Below, in pieces: positions 1 to 7,649 of a stretch of 64,000 nt of DNA. Position numbers and translations under genes: made by a program. The DNA is from Bacilli bacterium (GTDB lineage Bacteria; Bacillota_I; Bacilli_A; RF39; UBA660), in NCBI GenBank assembly GCA_017544525.1, contig JAFYEA010000017.1, positions 62,001 through 126,000 of the forward strand, given 5' to 3'. Positions within the stretch are counted from its first letter, which is position 1; every line of letters begins with the position of its first letter. The notes beneath the pieces were generated by a model, which did not search any database, was not told where the DNA came from, and saw nothing but the letters and a program-made list of their open reading frames with translations.

Positions 1-2
1 TA

Positions 3-890
3 GTAGGAAGTAAGAAAACAGAATTAACTCCAACTAAGAAAACTGAAACTTATGATTGTACTAAGACTAAAACTGAAAAACAATGTAAGACTGAATATCA
101 AACAAGATCATATAGTTGTCAATGTAAGACAACAGTATCTCAAGGTAGAAGTGTTACAACATGTAATACATGTTATGAAACAGTACCTGTACAAAAATGT
201 AAAGATGTTCAAGTTTCATATACTGATACTTGTTATAGAGAAGTACCTACTTGTCCAAGTGGAACAGATGAACAAACAGGAAGTGGAAAAACTTTAAAAT
301 GTTATAAGATTGAAAAGACATATAGTTGTCCAAGTGGAACACAAAGACAAACAGGAAGCGGAGCAAGCTTAAAATGTTATAAGAACGAAAAGACATATAG
401 TTGCCCAAGTGGAACAGATGAACAAACAGGAAGTGGATCTAGTCTAAAGTGTTATAAAATTGAAAAGACATATAGTTGTCCAAGCGGAACAGATGAAAAG
501 ACTGGAAGCGGAGCAAACTTAAAATGCTATAAGATTACTAAGGTATATAGTTGTCCAAGTGGAACAACAGATCAAGAAGGTAGTGGAGCAAACTTAAAGT
601 GTTATAAAGTTACTGAAGGAACAATCACTTATAAGTGTACTGATGCTGGATATAAGTTAAGTGGTAAGAAATGTATTAAGAAAATTACTACTACTGAAAA
701 AGTTTGTGAAAAAGGTTATAAGTTAGAATCAGGTAAATGTAATCTATATAAAACAACTAAGACTAAAGCAACTGAAAGCAAGAAAACAACTTCATATTAT
801 ACTTATAAATGGAGTAAAGAGGAATCATTACCTGGATATACTAAGACTGGAAAAACAAGAACAATAAACGGAAAAGAAGTATGTGAATAA
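3..890 (+). CDS. Cys-rich tandem-repeat surface protein, C-terminal part
   Basis: The 5' end lies outside the window; the frame is open from the first bases to TAA at 888-890, giving 295 residues. The visible part is very rich in Thr, Lys and Cys. Five tandem units of exactly 25 residues (75 bp) begin at Cys codons at 252, 327, 402, 477 and 552; each follows the pattern YSCPSGT...GSG..LKCYK. Before them are less regular Cys-containing segments, and after them two more pairs of Cys (YKCTDAGYK..GKKC, VCEKGYK..SGKC). Regular paired cysteines suggest disulfide-stabilised extracellular repeats. No LPXTG motif, terminal membrane helix or charged tail is seen, so the anchor, if any, must lie upstream. 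The family is not recognised. The stop codon sits in the loop of a terminator hairpin. Confidence 0.8.
   Translation, partial: VGSKKTELTPTKKTETYDCTKTKTEKQCKTEYQTRSYSCQCKTTVSQGRSVTTCNTCYETVPVQKCKDVQVSYTDTCYREVPTCPSGTDEQTGSGKTLKCYKIEKTYSCPSGTQRQTGSGASLKCYKNEKTYSCPSGTDEQTGSGSSLKCYKIEKTYSCPSGTDEKTGSGANLKCYKITKVYSCPSGTTDQEGSGANLKCYKVTEGTITYKCTDAGYKLSGKKCIKKITTTEKVCEKGYKLESGKCNLYKTTKTKATESKKTTSYYTYKWSKEESLPGYTKTGKTRTINGKEVCE
252..626 (+). repeat. Five 75-bp tandem coding repeats
   Basis: The repeats are in frame with the Cys-rich protein. TGT/TGC-CCA-AG(T/C)-GGA-ACA recurs at 252, 327, 402, 477 and 552, always 75 bp apart. Units differ by a few substitutions (for example GATGAACAA, CAAAGACAA or GATGAAAAG after the conserved GGAACA), so they are diverged rather than freshly duplicated. 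Confidence 0.9.
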
Positions 891-905
891 TCACATACTT
901 TTTTA
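877..905 (+). terminator. Intrinsic terminator of the repeat protein
   Basis: A perfect 10-bp stem, AAGTATGTGA (877-886) with TCACATACTT (891-900), is followed by a T-run. The 4-base loop contains the TAA stop. Confidence 0.9.
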
Positions 906-934
906 TTGTTTTATCTTTATAAATAAGGTAAAAT
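906..934 (+). promoter_or_regulatory. Sigma-A promoter for the thioredoxin-like gene
   Basis: The -35 is TTGTTT (906-911), with a 17-bp spacer and -10 TAAAAT (929-934). It lies 19 bases before the start codon, so the leader would be very short. Confidence 0.5.
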
Positions 935-953
935 ATTACATGAGGTATTTGAA

Positions 954-1496
954 ATGAGAAAAGGAAATAAAAAATTAAAAAAAGATAAAACATTTCCATT
1001 TTGGTTAATTAGTTTATTATTACCACCTGTTGGAATCATATTATATTTTATCAAGAAGAAGGATAATAAAATAAAGAAAAGTATTATTACATCCACAATA
1101 GTTGGTTTTTGTATATATGCTTTTGGTTTTTTAATAGCGTTAAATATTATGCCGGAAAAAAATGTTGATGATTGGTATAAAGATATTCAAGGTAACAAAG
1201 AAGTAGTTACAGTATTTGGTTTAACAACTTGTCCACATTGCAAAGAACTAAAACCTGTCATTAATAAATTAGCCAAAAAATATAAGTTTAATCTATACTA
1301 TTTTGAAGTAGATAAATATAGTATAGAAGATAATGATAAATTATTAAATACTTTAGAATTAAAAGATTATGAAGAACTTGTTCCATTTATATTTGTTGCA
1401 AAGAACAATGAATATTTAGCGGGGATAACAGGGTTTAATAGTCAAGAGTCATTAGAAAAATTTTTAGAAGAAAATGGAGTAATTAAGAAAGACTAG
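954..1496 (+). CDS. Membrane-anchored thioredoxin-like protein (CPHC)
   Basis: This is a 180-residue protein with two N-terminal hydrophobic segments (about residues 15-34 and 43-66) separated by a Lys-rich loop, followed by a thioredoxin-fold domain. The redox motif is C93-P-H-C96 in the context TTCPHCKEL, preceded by a VTVFGL beta strand. A cis-Pro candidate is in ELVPFIFV (about residue 142). This layout predicts a thiol-disulfide oxidoreductase facing the outside of the membrane, perhaps servicing exported disulfides; the upstream protein is conspicuously Cys-rich. The link between the two is inference. The start ATG 954 has a weak GAGGT site upstream. Confidence 0.7.
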   Translation: MRKGNKKLKKDKTFPFWLISLLLPPVGIILYFIKKKDNKIKKSIITSTIVGFCIYAFGFLIALNIMPEKNVDDWYKDIQGNKEVVTVFGLTTCPHCKELKPVINKLAKKYKFNLYYFEVDKYSIEDNDKLLNTLELKDYEELVPFIFVAKNNEYLAGITGFNSQESLEKFLEENGVIKKD

Positions 1497-1516
1497 GAAA
1501 CTAGTTTTTCTTTTAT
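1485..1516 (+). terminator. Intrinsic terminator after the thioredoxin-like gene
   Basis: A 12-bp stem (1485-1496 with 1501-1512, one G-U pair) and GAAA loop is followed by a T-rich tract. The TAG stop codon is the end of the 5' arm. Confidence 0.8.
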
Positions 1517-1547
1517 TTTTAGTGTATAATTTTATTAGGTGGTAACT

Positions 1548-2648
1548 ATGAAAAGATCATTGATGTATTTTATAATAGTATTTGCTTTATTAGTTGTTAT
1601 TAAATATAGGTTTTCTAGTTATTCAATTGAATATAAAGTAAATAATTATGATATAAAAGAAACATATAAAAGTGGAAGATTTTATTATGAAATAAAAAAA
1701 GATGATTTAATATATAATTTTGATGAATATTATGGAAGAAATTTTAATAAAACTCTAATTAGTAAAATTGAAGAAATAAAAGATGAAAATATTAGTTGTA
1801 TTTATCCTACTATAAAGAAACATAATACGTATCCATTATGTTATTATAATGAAGAATATACTGATTATCATTTAATTAATTCTGATTTACTTTCTAAATA
1901 TAAAAAAGAGGAAGTAGATGAAGAAAAAAATGATAAAGATTTTAAATTATTTGATAATTTATCTAAAAATGAATATATTGCTTTATGGAATTACAATGGA
2001 TATATTATTATGAATGGTAATACATATGAAAATTTAGATATTTTTGACAAAGAAAAATATGATAATTCTCTTGCTTATATAATTGACGATACTATTTATA
2101 TGGCTAATTATGATCAAGAGCATGAGTATGATAGTTTAATTGCTGTAAATATTAAAGAACTAAGTATCGAATTAATAGAATTAGAACATATGATAGATTA
2201 TGATTCATATATAGTTGGTAATATCGAAGATATGTTATATATATTTGATGGTAAATATTCTAAACTATATGAAATAAATACTAGAAATTATAAAGTTAAA
2301 ATTATTGGTGATAATGAAAATGGTTTTGTAAAATATATAAATGGTAAGTTTGAGAATTGTAGTAAAAATGAATATAAAATAAATAAGATCAAATATAATA
2401 TTAATGATTCAAAGTATACTTATAATATTGATGATGGCGTATATAAAATAATTAATGATAATAAAGATATTGTACAAAAGATTAACAATAATAATGTTAA
2501 TTATGTATATGAGAATGGAAATAAAATATATTATACTTATTTAGATAATTTTTATAGTTATACTCCAAATGATGGTGAAAATAAGATTTTCTATAATTAC
2601 GAATTAACATTTAATAAAGACAATACAATATTTGTATATTCAAAATAA
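1548..2648 (+). CDS. Membrane-anchored hypothetical protein
   Basis: This is a 366-residue protein with one N-terminal hydrophobic segment (about residues 5-19) acting as signal anchor, then a long, Asp/Asn/Tyr-rich domain without recognisable catalytic motifs. The middle and C-terminal parts contain recurring short segments such as YMANYDQEHEYDSLIAVN and KIYYTYLDNFYSYTPNDG that read like the blades of a beta-propeller, a suggestion only. ATG 1548 was preferred over an in-frame GTG at 1539 because AGGTGG (1537-1542) is the ribosome site and overlaps that GTG. A TATAAT at 1525-1530 sits just upstream. Confidence 0.6.
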   Translation: MKRSLMYFIIVFALLVVIKYRFSSYSIEYKVNNYDIKETYKSGRFYYEIKKDDLIYNFDEYYGRNFNKTLISKIEEIKDENISCIYPTIKKHNTYPLCYYNEEYTDYHLINSDLLSKYKKEEVDEEKNDKDFKLFDNLSKNEYIALWNYNGYIIMNGNTYENLDIFDKEKYDNSLAYIIDDTIYMANYDQEHEYDSLIAVNIKELSIELIELEHMIDYDSYIVGNIEDMLYIFDGKYSKLYEINTRNYKVKIIGDNENGFVKYINGKFENCSKNEYKINKIKYNINDSKYTYNIDDGVYKIINDNKDIVQKINNNNVNYVYENGNKIYYTYLDNFYSYTPNDGENKIFYNYELTFNKDNTIFVYSK

Positions 2649-2689
2649 CATTTTAATTATTAATACATATAATAATTTAGGTGATTAAA

Positions 2690-2998
2690 ATGTTTGAAAA
2701 TGATTTTTATACAACATATGAAATAAAAAAGGGAGATACTTTATATCAAATATCAAAGAATTATAATGTTAACACTAAATTATTAGCTGAATTAAATGGA
2801 ATTAATATGGATGATTATATTTATCCAGGACAAACTTTATTAGTTCCTAAAAAAAATGTTAGTTATTATATAACAAAAGAAGGAGATACATTAAGGGAAG
2901 TAAGTGATATATTTGATGTTAGTGAGTATGATATTATTAATCAAAATAGAACAGTTTATTTAAAAGAAGGGCAAATGATATATTATAAAAGAGGCTAG
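2690..2998 (+). CDS. Two-domain LysM protein
   Basis: This is a 102-residue protein with two LysM modules. The first is about residues 10-54 (YEIKKGDTLYQISKNYNV...LNGI....YPGQTLLVP) and the second about 58-100 (YYITKEGDTLREVSDIFDV...NQN..YLKEGQMIYY). LysM binds GlcNAc-containing polymers such as peptidoglycan. No signal peptide or membrane segment is visible, so it is either cytosolic or exported non-classically. ATG 2690 follows AGGTGAT; the in-frame GTG at 2681 is part of that ribosome site. Confidence 0.75.
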   Translation: MFENDFYTTYEIKKGDTLYQISKNYNVNTKLLAELNGINMDDYIYPGQTLLVPKKNVSYYITKEGDTLREVSDIFDVSEYDIINQNRTVYLKEGQMIYYKRG

Positions 2999-3022
2999 TA
3001 TTAATAATACTAGTCTTTTTTT
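2993..3022 (+). terminator. Intrinsic terminator after the LysM gene
   Basis: A 10-bp stem (GGCTAGTATT with AATACTAGTC, one G-U) is followed by a run of T. The LysM gene's TAG stop is within the 5' arm. Confidence 0.8.
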
Positions 3023-3062
3023 AAACAAAGTGTTATAATTTTTATAATAGGAGTTGGTTAGA

Positions 3063-4661
3063 TTGATTATAAGAAAGCCATATGCTTTTTTAATTAAAAA
3101 CTTTAGAATTATTCATGGTATTCTTTTTGCTATGCTTTTATTTTTGATGTTTAAAACTATTAATATTTATTCTTTTTTTAATCAATATGTATTACAACAA
3201 GCATATCAATTGCAATCAAATTTATCTTCATTATATGTGACTCCTTTTATGTTTGTATTATCAGTACTTATCATAGTTGTATCCTTGATAATATTTTATA
3301 TTTTATCAATAAAAGGGAAAGGAAATAAGTTTTATTTAATTGTATTTATATATTATGCTTTATATTTTATATTCTTAATATATATGACTTCAGTATTTAA
3401 CAATTTAGAATTAGGAAGAATATTAACTATTGAGTCGAGAAGAGCTGTAAGAGATATAAGCATTATTGTTTTATTACCACAAATTGTTTTTTCTCTTATT
3501 ATGGTAGCTAGAACGTTAGGTTTTAATCTAAAACAATTTGAATTTAAGAAGGACTTAGAAGAATTAGACATTGATGTAAGTGATAGTGAAGAAGTTGAAT
3601 TAACACTAGGTAGTGATACATATAAAATAGCTAGATTTTTTAGAAAGCTATTAAGATTAACTAAGTATTTTATATTAGAGAATAAAATATTTGTAATTGG
3701 TTGTGCATGTATAATAGTTACCATTATATCTTTCTTTATTTATTCTAAAATAGATGTTTATGCTGAAAATTATTCTGAAAATCAAGAATTAATAGCTAGA
3801 GCTTTATCATTCAATGTAGAAGAGAGTTTTATTACAACAACTGCTGTTAATAATACAATCATAGATTCTTCCAAGAAATATGTTCTTGTTAAATTAAATA
3901 TAACTAATAGGCAAAATAAAAGTTATTCTTTAAACAATGAAACATTTGGTTTATTAATTGATAATAAAATTATTAATCCTACTCAAGGTTTATCTGAAAA
4001 ATTCTTTGATATTGGAACTACTTTTGTTCCAATGGATATAGTTGCCGGTAGTGAAAAAACTGTAGTAATTGTATTTGAAATTGATAAGAAGAATGAGCAA
4101 AAAGAATTTATCTTTAAAATTAAGAATGAATCTATGAATGTTAAAGATGAATATAAAGATATTATTATTAAACCAAAGAATTTAGACGAGGATAATAAGA
4201 ATTTTAATTTTACATTAGATAGTCAAATAGATTTTAGCGATTCTTTGCTTAAAGATTCTAATCTATATATTGGTAGTGTAGAGATTAATAATAGTTTTAA
4301 AGAGAAGTATACATATACTATTAATGGTAAAGATAATGAAGGATATTATTATGTAGCACCTCCAAGTAATATGAAAGGTACTATGACAATATTAAGAATA
4401 GAATCTACTTTGACTATGACTAAAGAAGATATTTATATGAAAAAGAAGTTAAAAACATCTGCAGATCTATTCAATTACTATGGAATAATAAGATATAGAT
4501 ATTTAGGTGAATATAAGAATGTTAAACTTCAAAAATTAGATGTTGATGTTAATAAAAATCTATATGCTTATATGTTAATTCCTATAGAAGTAAAAAAAGC
4601 TAATAAAATTGATTTATTTATTGTAATTAGGGGCGTAAAATACACAATAAACTTGAAATGA
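3063..4661 (+). CDS. Multi-pass membrane protein with DUF4352-like outer domain
   Basis: This is a 532-residue protein. There are about five hydrophobic segments: residues 14-38, 60-83, 90-112, 128-146, and, after a charged cytosolic loop, one near 208-228. The C-terminal half resembles DUF4352/immunoglobulin-like extracellular domains (KYVLVKLNITNRQ..., then a second beta-rich region from about 385). No enzymatic motif is seen. The start is ambiguous: AGGAG at 3049-3053 abuts TTG 3054, so TTG 3063, 9 bases further on, is the better-spaced start. An extended -10 TGTTATAAT lies at 3031-3039. The last codons overlap the -35 box of the downstream tRNA promoter. Confidence 0.6.
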   Translation: MIIRKPYAFLIKNFRIIHGILFAMLLFLMFKTINIYSFFNQYVLQQAYQLQSNLSSLYVTPFMFVLSVLIIVVSLIIFYILSIKGKGNKFYLIVFIYYALYFIFLIYMTSVFNNLELGRILTIESRRAVRDISIIVLLPQIVFSLIMVARTLGFNLKQFEFKKDLEELDIDVSDSEEVELTLGSDTYKIARFFRKLLRLTKYFILENKIFVIGCACIIVTIISFFIYSKIDVYAENYSENQELIARALSFNVEESFITTTAVNNTIIDSSKKYVLVKLNITNRQNKSYSLNNETFGLLIDNKIINPTQGLSEKFFDIGTTFVPMDIVAGSEKTVVIVFEIDKKNEQKEFIFKIKNESMNVKDEYKDIIIKPKNLDEDNKNFNFTLDSQIDFSDSLLKDSNLYIGSVEINNSFKEKYTYTINGKDNEGYYYVAPPSNMKGTMTILRIESTLTMTKEDIYMKKKLKTSADLFNYYGIIRYRYLGEYKNVKLQKLDVDVNKNLYAYMLIPIEVKKANKIDLFIVIRGVKYTINLK

Positions 4662-4681
4662 TGCATATAATTTGTTATAAT
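4653..4681 (+). promoter_or_regulatory. Promoter of tRNA-Cys
   Basis: TTGAAA (4653-4658), a 17-bp spacer and TATAAT (4676-4681) lie 11 bases before the tRNA. The -35 overlaps the end of the preceding gene. Confidence 0.8.
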
Positions 4682-4692
4682 ACTATTTGCAT

Positions 4693-4766
4693 GGAACCAT
4701 AGCCAAGTGGTAAGGCCCCGGTCTGCAACACCGTCATCGCCGGTTCGAATCCGGCTGGTTCCTCCA
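4693..4766 (+). tRNA. tRNA-Cys (GCA)
   Basis: The acceptor stem GGAACCA pairs with TGGTTCC. The anticodon loop CTGCAAC has anticodon GCA, the T arm GCCGG-TTCGAAT-CCGGC is perfect, and CCA is encoded at 4764-4766. A short hairpin with T-run follows. Confidence 0.95.
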
Positions 4767-4778
4767 AGTTTATAAGTT

Positions 4779-4798
4779 AGGGCAATACGCTCTTTTTT
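4779..4798 (+). terminator. Short terminator after tRNA-Cys
   Basis: A 5-bp stem AGGGC/GCTCT with AATAC loop is followed by TTTTTT. The stem is short but GC-richer than its surroundings. Confidence 0.55.
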
Positions 4799-4812
4799 AA
4801 TAGGTGATAAGT

Positions 4813-5424
4813 ATGAATGAATCATATTATAAATTATGTTTAGAAGAATTAAGTAAAATTGATAAACCTAAAAGACTATTGTTACATAGTTGTTGTGCTC
4901 CCTGCAGTAGTCATGTTATATCTTTTTTAACTAATTATTTTGATATTACAATACTTTATTATAATCCTAATATATCACCAATAGAAGAATATAATAAAAG
5001 AAAAGAAGAACAAATTAGATTGATAAAAGAAATAGATAAAACTAATAAAATTGATATTATTGATTGTGATTATGATAATAATATATATGAAAAGTCTATT
5101 AAGGGATATGAAAAATGTCCTGAGAGGGGAGATAGATGTACTATATGTTTTAATCTAAGACTTGATAAGACTGCTAAAGTGGCTAAAGAGAACAACTATG
5201 ATTATTTTTGTTCTACTTTAACTGTTAGTCCATATAAAAATTCTATATTAATTAATGAAATTGGTAAAAAAATGGAAGAAAAATATAGTATTAAATGGTT
5301 ATATTCAGATTTTAAAAAAGATAATGGTTATAAACATTCAATAGAACTATCTAAAAAATATAATTTATATAGGCAAAATTATTGTGGATGTAAATATTCA
5401 GTTAGAGAAAAAAAGTATGATTAA
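4813..5424 (+). CDS. queH: Epoxyqueuosine reductase QueH
   Basis: This is a 203-residue protein matching the QueH (DUF208) family, which reduces epoxyqueuosine to queuosine in tRNA without cobalamin. The hallmark N-terminal cysteine cluster C27-C28-A-P-C31 is in LLLHSCCAPCSSH. Further conserved Cys are in ERGDRCTICFNLRL and the C-terminal NYCGCKYS, consistent with Fe-S binding. YYNPNISPIEEYNKR and STLTVSPYKN are also typical. No other queuosine gene is in the window, so the modification probably depends on salvage or genes elsewhere. ATG 4813 follows AGGTGAT; an in-frame GTG at 4804 belongs to the ribosome site. The stop lies in the following terminator loop. Confidence 0.92.
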   Translation: MNESYYKLCLEELSKIDKPKRLLLHSCCAPCSSHVISFLTNYFDITILYYNPNISPIEEYNKRKEEQIRLIKEIDKTNKIDIIDCDYDNNIYEKSIKGYEKCPERGDRCTICFNLRLDKTAKVAKENNYDYFCSTLTVSPYKNSILINEIGKKMEEKYSIKWLYSDFKKDNGYKHSIELSKKYNLYRQNYCGCKYSVREKKYD

Positions 5425-5434
5425 ATACTTTTTT
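5411..5434 (+). terminator. Terminator of queH with the stop in its loop
   Basis: AAAAGTAT (5411-5418) pairs with ATACTTTT (5425-5432). The loop GATTAA contains the queH stop codon, and a T-run follows. Confidence 0.75.
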
Positions 5435-5448
5435 ATTTAGGGTATTTA

Positions 5449-5477
5449 TTGAATAAAATGCTTATTTTTAGTATAAT
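5449..5477 (+). promoter_or_regulatory. Sigma-A promoter for the small membrane peptide and glycosylase
   Basis: TTGAAT (5449-5454), a 17-bp spacer and TATAAT (5472-5477) lie 16 bases before ATG 5494. The TTG of the -35 box could be mistaken for a start codon. Confidence 0.75.
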
Positions 5478-5493
5478 ATCATTGGTGATTTTT

Positions 5494-5631
5494 ATGAATT
5501 ATTTAATTGATAATGCATTAAAAAGTGGTTCTGGGGTAACTGTTGAAATAGCAATAGCAATAATAGTTGGAATACTATTAATTTTATCTATTATTATTTT
5601 AACAATTATAAAATCATTAAAGGATAAATAG
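5494..5631 (+). CDS. 45-residue single-pass membrane peptide
   Basis: This small protein has a polar N-terminus, one hydrophobic helix (about residues 17-39, VEIAIAIIVGILLILSIIIL) and a basic tail (KSLKDK), so the C-terminus is probably cytosolic. GGTGAT at 5484-5489 sets ATG 5494. Upstream in-frame TTG 5449 and ATG 5458 fall in the promoter and are rejected as starts. The stop is 2 bases before the DNA glycosylase ATG, so the two are co-transcribed. Family unknown. Confidence 0.6.
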   Translation: MNYLIDNALKSGSGVTVEIAIAIIVGILLILSIIILTIIKSLKDK

Positions 5632-5633
5632 TA

Positions 5634-6449
5634 ATGAAAATTTATATAGGGGATATTGATATAGAGAGCATATTATTTAGTGGCGCTTGTTTTAGGACCA
5701 TAAAAGAAAATGATGGAAGTATTACTGATATACTTAATGATAGGGTTATTAATATTAAACGTGATGGTGAATATATTTATGTTACATCTTCTAATAATGA
5801 TAATTTAGAAGAAATCATTAAAGACTATTTTGATTTAAATAGAGATTATAATAAAATTGATAAAGAAATAATAAAAAAAGATTCTAATTTAAAGAATATG
5901 ATTGATAAATGTAAGAATTATAGAATTCTTAATCAAGATCCTTTTGAGATGGGGATTAGTTATATAATTAGTCAAAATAATAATGTTAAAAGAATAAGTA
6001 AAAGTATTAATGAGTTATGTAAAAATTATGGAAAGAAAGTGGTTTTTAATAACAACGATTATTATTTGTTTCCTAAGTATGAAAGTATTAAAAATATTAG
6101 TATTGAAGAATTAAGAAATTATGGTGTAGGTTTTAGAGATAAGTATATAAAGGATTATTTGGATAATTATGAATACTTAAATAATATAAATGAATTATCT
6201 ACTGAAGAAGCATTAGTGAAATTAATGAATATTAAAGGTATTGGTTTAAAAGTTGCTTCATGTATATTGTTATTTGGATATAAAAGATTAGATGTTTTTC
6301 CAATAGATACATGGGTAAAGCATTTTATGAAAGAAAACTTTAATATTAAAGAAGATCAAAAAGAGATTGAAAAATATGCTAGAGATAATTTCGGAAAATA
6401 TAGTGGATTAGTTATTCAATATATGTTTCATTATAATAGAAATTTGTAG
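5634..6449 (+). CDS. OGG1-type 8-oxoguanine DNA glycosylase/lyase
   Basis: This is a 271-residue base-excision repair enzyme of the HhH-GPD superfamily, OGG1-like subfamily. The helix-hairpin-helix reads LMNIKGIGLKVASCILLFG with catalytic Lys206; catalytic Asp225 is in FPIDTWV. The Lys-Asp spacing of 19 residues equals that of human OGG1 (K249/D268). The N-terminal beta domain (YIGDIDIESILFSGACFR) and the ISQNNNV helix fit the two-domain OGG form rather than EndoIII. There are no C-terminal Fe-S cysteines, as expected. It lies directly behind the 45-residue membrane peptide. Predicted role: removal of 8-oxoG and strand nicking. Confidence 0.85.
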   Translation: MKIYIGDIDIESILFSGACFRTIKENDGSITDILNDRVINIKRDGEYIYVTSSNNDNLEEIIKDYFDLNRDYNKIDKEIIKKDSNLKNMIDKCKNYRILNQDPFEMGISYIISQNNNVKRISKSINELCKNYGKKVVFNNNDYYLFPKYESIKNISIEELRNYGVGFRDKYIKDYLDNYEYLNNINELSTEEALVKLMNIKGIGLKVASCILLFGYKRLDVFPIDTWVKHFMKENFNIKEDQKEIEKYARDNFGKYSGLVIQYMFHYNRNL

Positions 6450-6470
6450 ATATAGTAATATATCTTTTTT
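6449..6470 (+). terminator. Terminator after the DNA glycosylase
   Basis: GATATA-GTAA-TATATC is followed by six T. The stem is short and AT-rich. Confidence 0.5.
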
Positions 6471-6471
6471 C

Positions 6472-6500
6472 TTGCTTTTTTAAGGGTTTTATACTATAAT
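6472..6500 (+). promoter_or_regulatory. Promoter of the HD-like gene
   Basis: TTGCTT (6472-6477), a 17-bp spacer and TATAAT (6495-6500) precede the GAGGGGGG ribosome site. Confidence 0.75.
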
Positions 6501-6529
6501 AATCAATACTCGATTTGAGGGGGGTTATT

Positions 6530-7594
6530 ATGGAAGATAAAGGAAGTAAAAATGTAATTGATTTGTATTTTAAAGCTAATAATAATAAATATGATATAGC
6601 TTTATGGAATGAAAATGGAAGGGATTATAGTAAGGCTGAAATGACTGTTCTTGCTTGTTTAGCAATTGTTGGTAGAGAAGCAGAAATGTGTAAGTTACCT
6701 TTTTTGCCAAGAGAAGCAGATTATAATAAACTTATTAAAACTATAATACTATATAGTTTGGATGGTATGACTGATGGACTTAGAAAAAAAGAAGAATATG
6801 ATAAGTTAATCAATAAATATAAAAGAATTGATCCAGAAGTATATGGAGCTACTGTTGTATATAAGAGTATGTTAGATAATTTTGCTAGATTTTTAAAACC
6901 TTATAATCCAGAAGAAAAATTTGTATGTGACAATGTTTTTTTACATAATCTAATTAGAGAAGGTCATATAAAATGGGGCGCTAATGGTGAAAGATTAGAA
7001 AGTGTTTTAGAACATATATATGGATGTTTGGTTTTGGCAGTTGGTATTGAATCTGAATATGATTATGATATTGATTTTACTAAATTATATAAAATGTTAT
7101 TAATACATGAAGAAGGAGAAATATCATCAAAAGGTGATATGACTGAATGGGATGCTAGTAGAGAAGAAAGACTTGATATTGAAAGGAAGGCAGCTAAGAG
7201 AGTATTTTATCAATTATCAGGTGGTCAAAAATTATATGATTTATGGGAAGAGTTTAATGGACATAATTCTTTAGTTTCTGAATATGCATATTTAATTGAT
7301 AAATTAGAATATGATTTACAAGTAAAAGCATATGATGATAATAATTATTATGATTTTGATAATTATCCTAGAAATGTAGTAACTGAAAGTGAAAGTGTAC
7401 AAAATATCATTAATAGTGGAGCTAAAAGTGTTTTTGATGTTCATTATGAATATGATAAGAAAAAATTTAATAGACTACCTTGTACTAGAAGAATGCTTGA
7501 AGATGCAAAGGATTATCATTTTGAAATGAAAGAAATAGAGAAAAAATCCAGATTCATGGTTCCTAGATTAAGAAAGAATTATAATATAAATTAA
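6530..7594 (+). CDS. HD-domain-like phosphohydrolase (YfbR-like)
   Basis: This is a 354-residue protein. The central part resembles HD_3/YfbR-like 5'-deoxynucleotidase domains: RLESVLEHIYG (first His), LLIHEEGEI (second motif), then AYLIDKLEYDLQVKAY (distal Asp). The canonical HD pair reads H-E here (IHEEGE), so a metal ligand may be altered or supplied by a neighbouring Glu. The N-terminal ~120 residues and the C-terminal tail (RRMLEDAKDYHF...) match no family I know. ATG 6530 follows a very strong GAGGGGGG; an in-frame TTG at 6515 lies before this site. Transcribed alone from its own promoter. Substrate unknown. Confidence 0.6.
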   Translation: MEDKGSKNVIDLYFKANNNKYDIALWNENGRDYSKAEMTVLACLAIVGREAEMCKLPFLPREADYNKLIKTIILYSLDGMTDGLRKKEEYDKLINKYKRIDPEVYGATVVYKSMLDNFARFLKPYNPEEKFVCDNVFLHNLIREGHIKWGANGERLESVLEHIYGCLVLAVGIESEYDYDIDFTKLYKMLLIHEEGEISSKGDMTEWDASREERLDIERKAAKRVFYQLSGGQKLYDLWEEFNGHNSLVSEYAYLIDKLEYDLQVKAYDDNNYYDFDNYPRNVVTESESVQNIINSGAKSVFDVHYEYDKKKFNRLPCTRRMLEDAKDYHFEMKEIEKKSRFMVPRLRKNYNIN

Positions 7595-7601
7595 AAAAGT
7601 G

Positions 7602-7630
7602 TTGCATTTAATAATTTAATATGTTATTCT
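7602..7630 (+). promoter_or_regulatory. Promoter of the uraA leader
   Basis: TTGCAT (7602-7607), a 17-bp spacer and TATTCT (7625-7630) with a TGT extension form a promoter. Transcription would begin about at the AGAGG ribosome site of the 31-codon ORF. Confidence 0.55.
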
Positions 7631-7649
7631 TTTAAAAGAGGAAAAAAAT

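Noticed and set aside
52..297. 81-codon frame from ATG 52
   Set aside because: It is out of frame with the open Cys-rich repeat frame, lacks a ribosome site and ends inside the repeats.
4767..4812. preQ1 riboswitch before queH
   Set aside because: Only a short terminator of the tRNA is present; the conserved preQ1 aptamer core is not seen, and QueH genes do not require one.
4568..4825. Minus-strand 85-codon frame containing SRIRTGDDGVADRG
   Set aside because: It is the antisense of tRNA-Cys and of the end of the previous gene; this peptide is a well-known artefact of translating tRNA complements.
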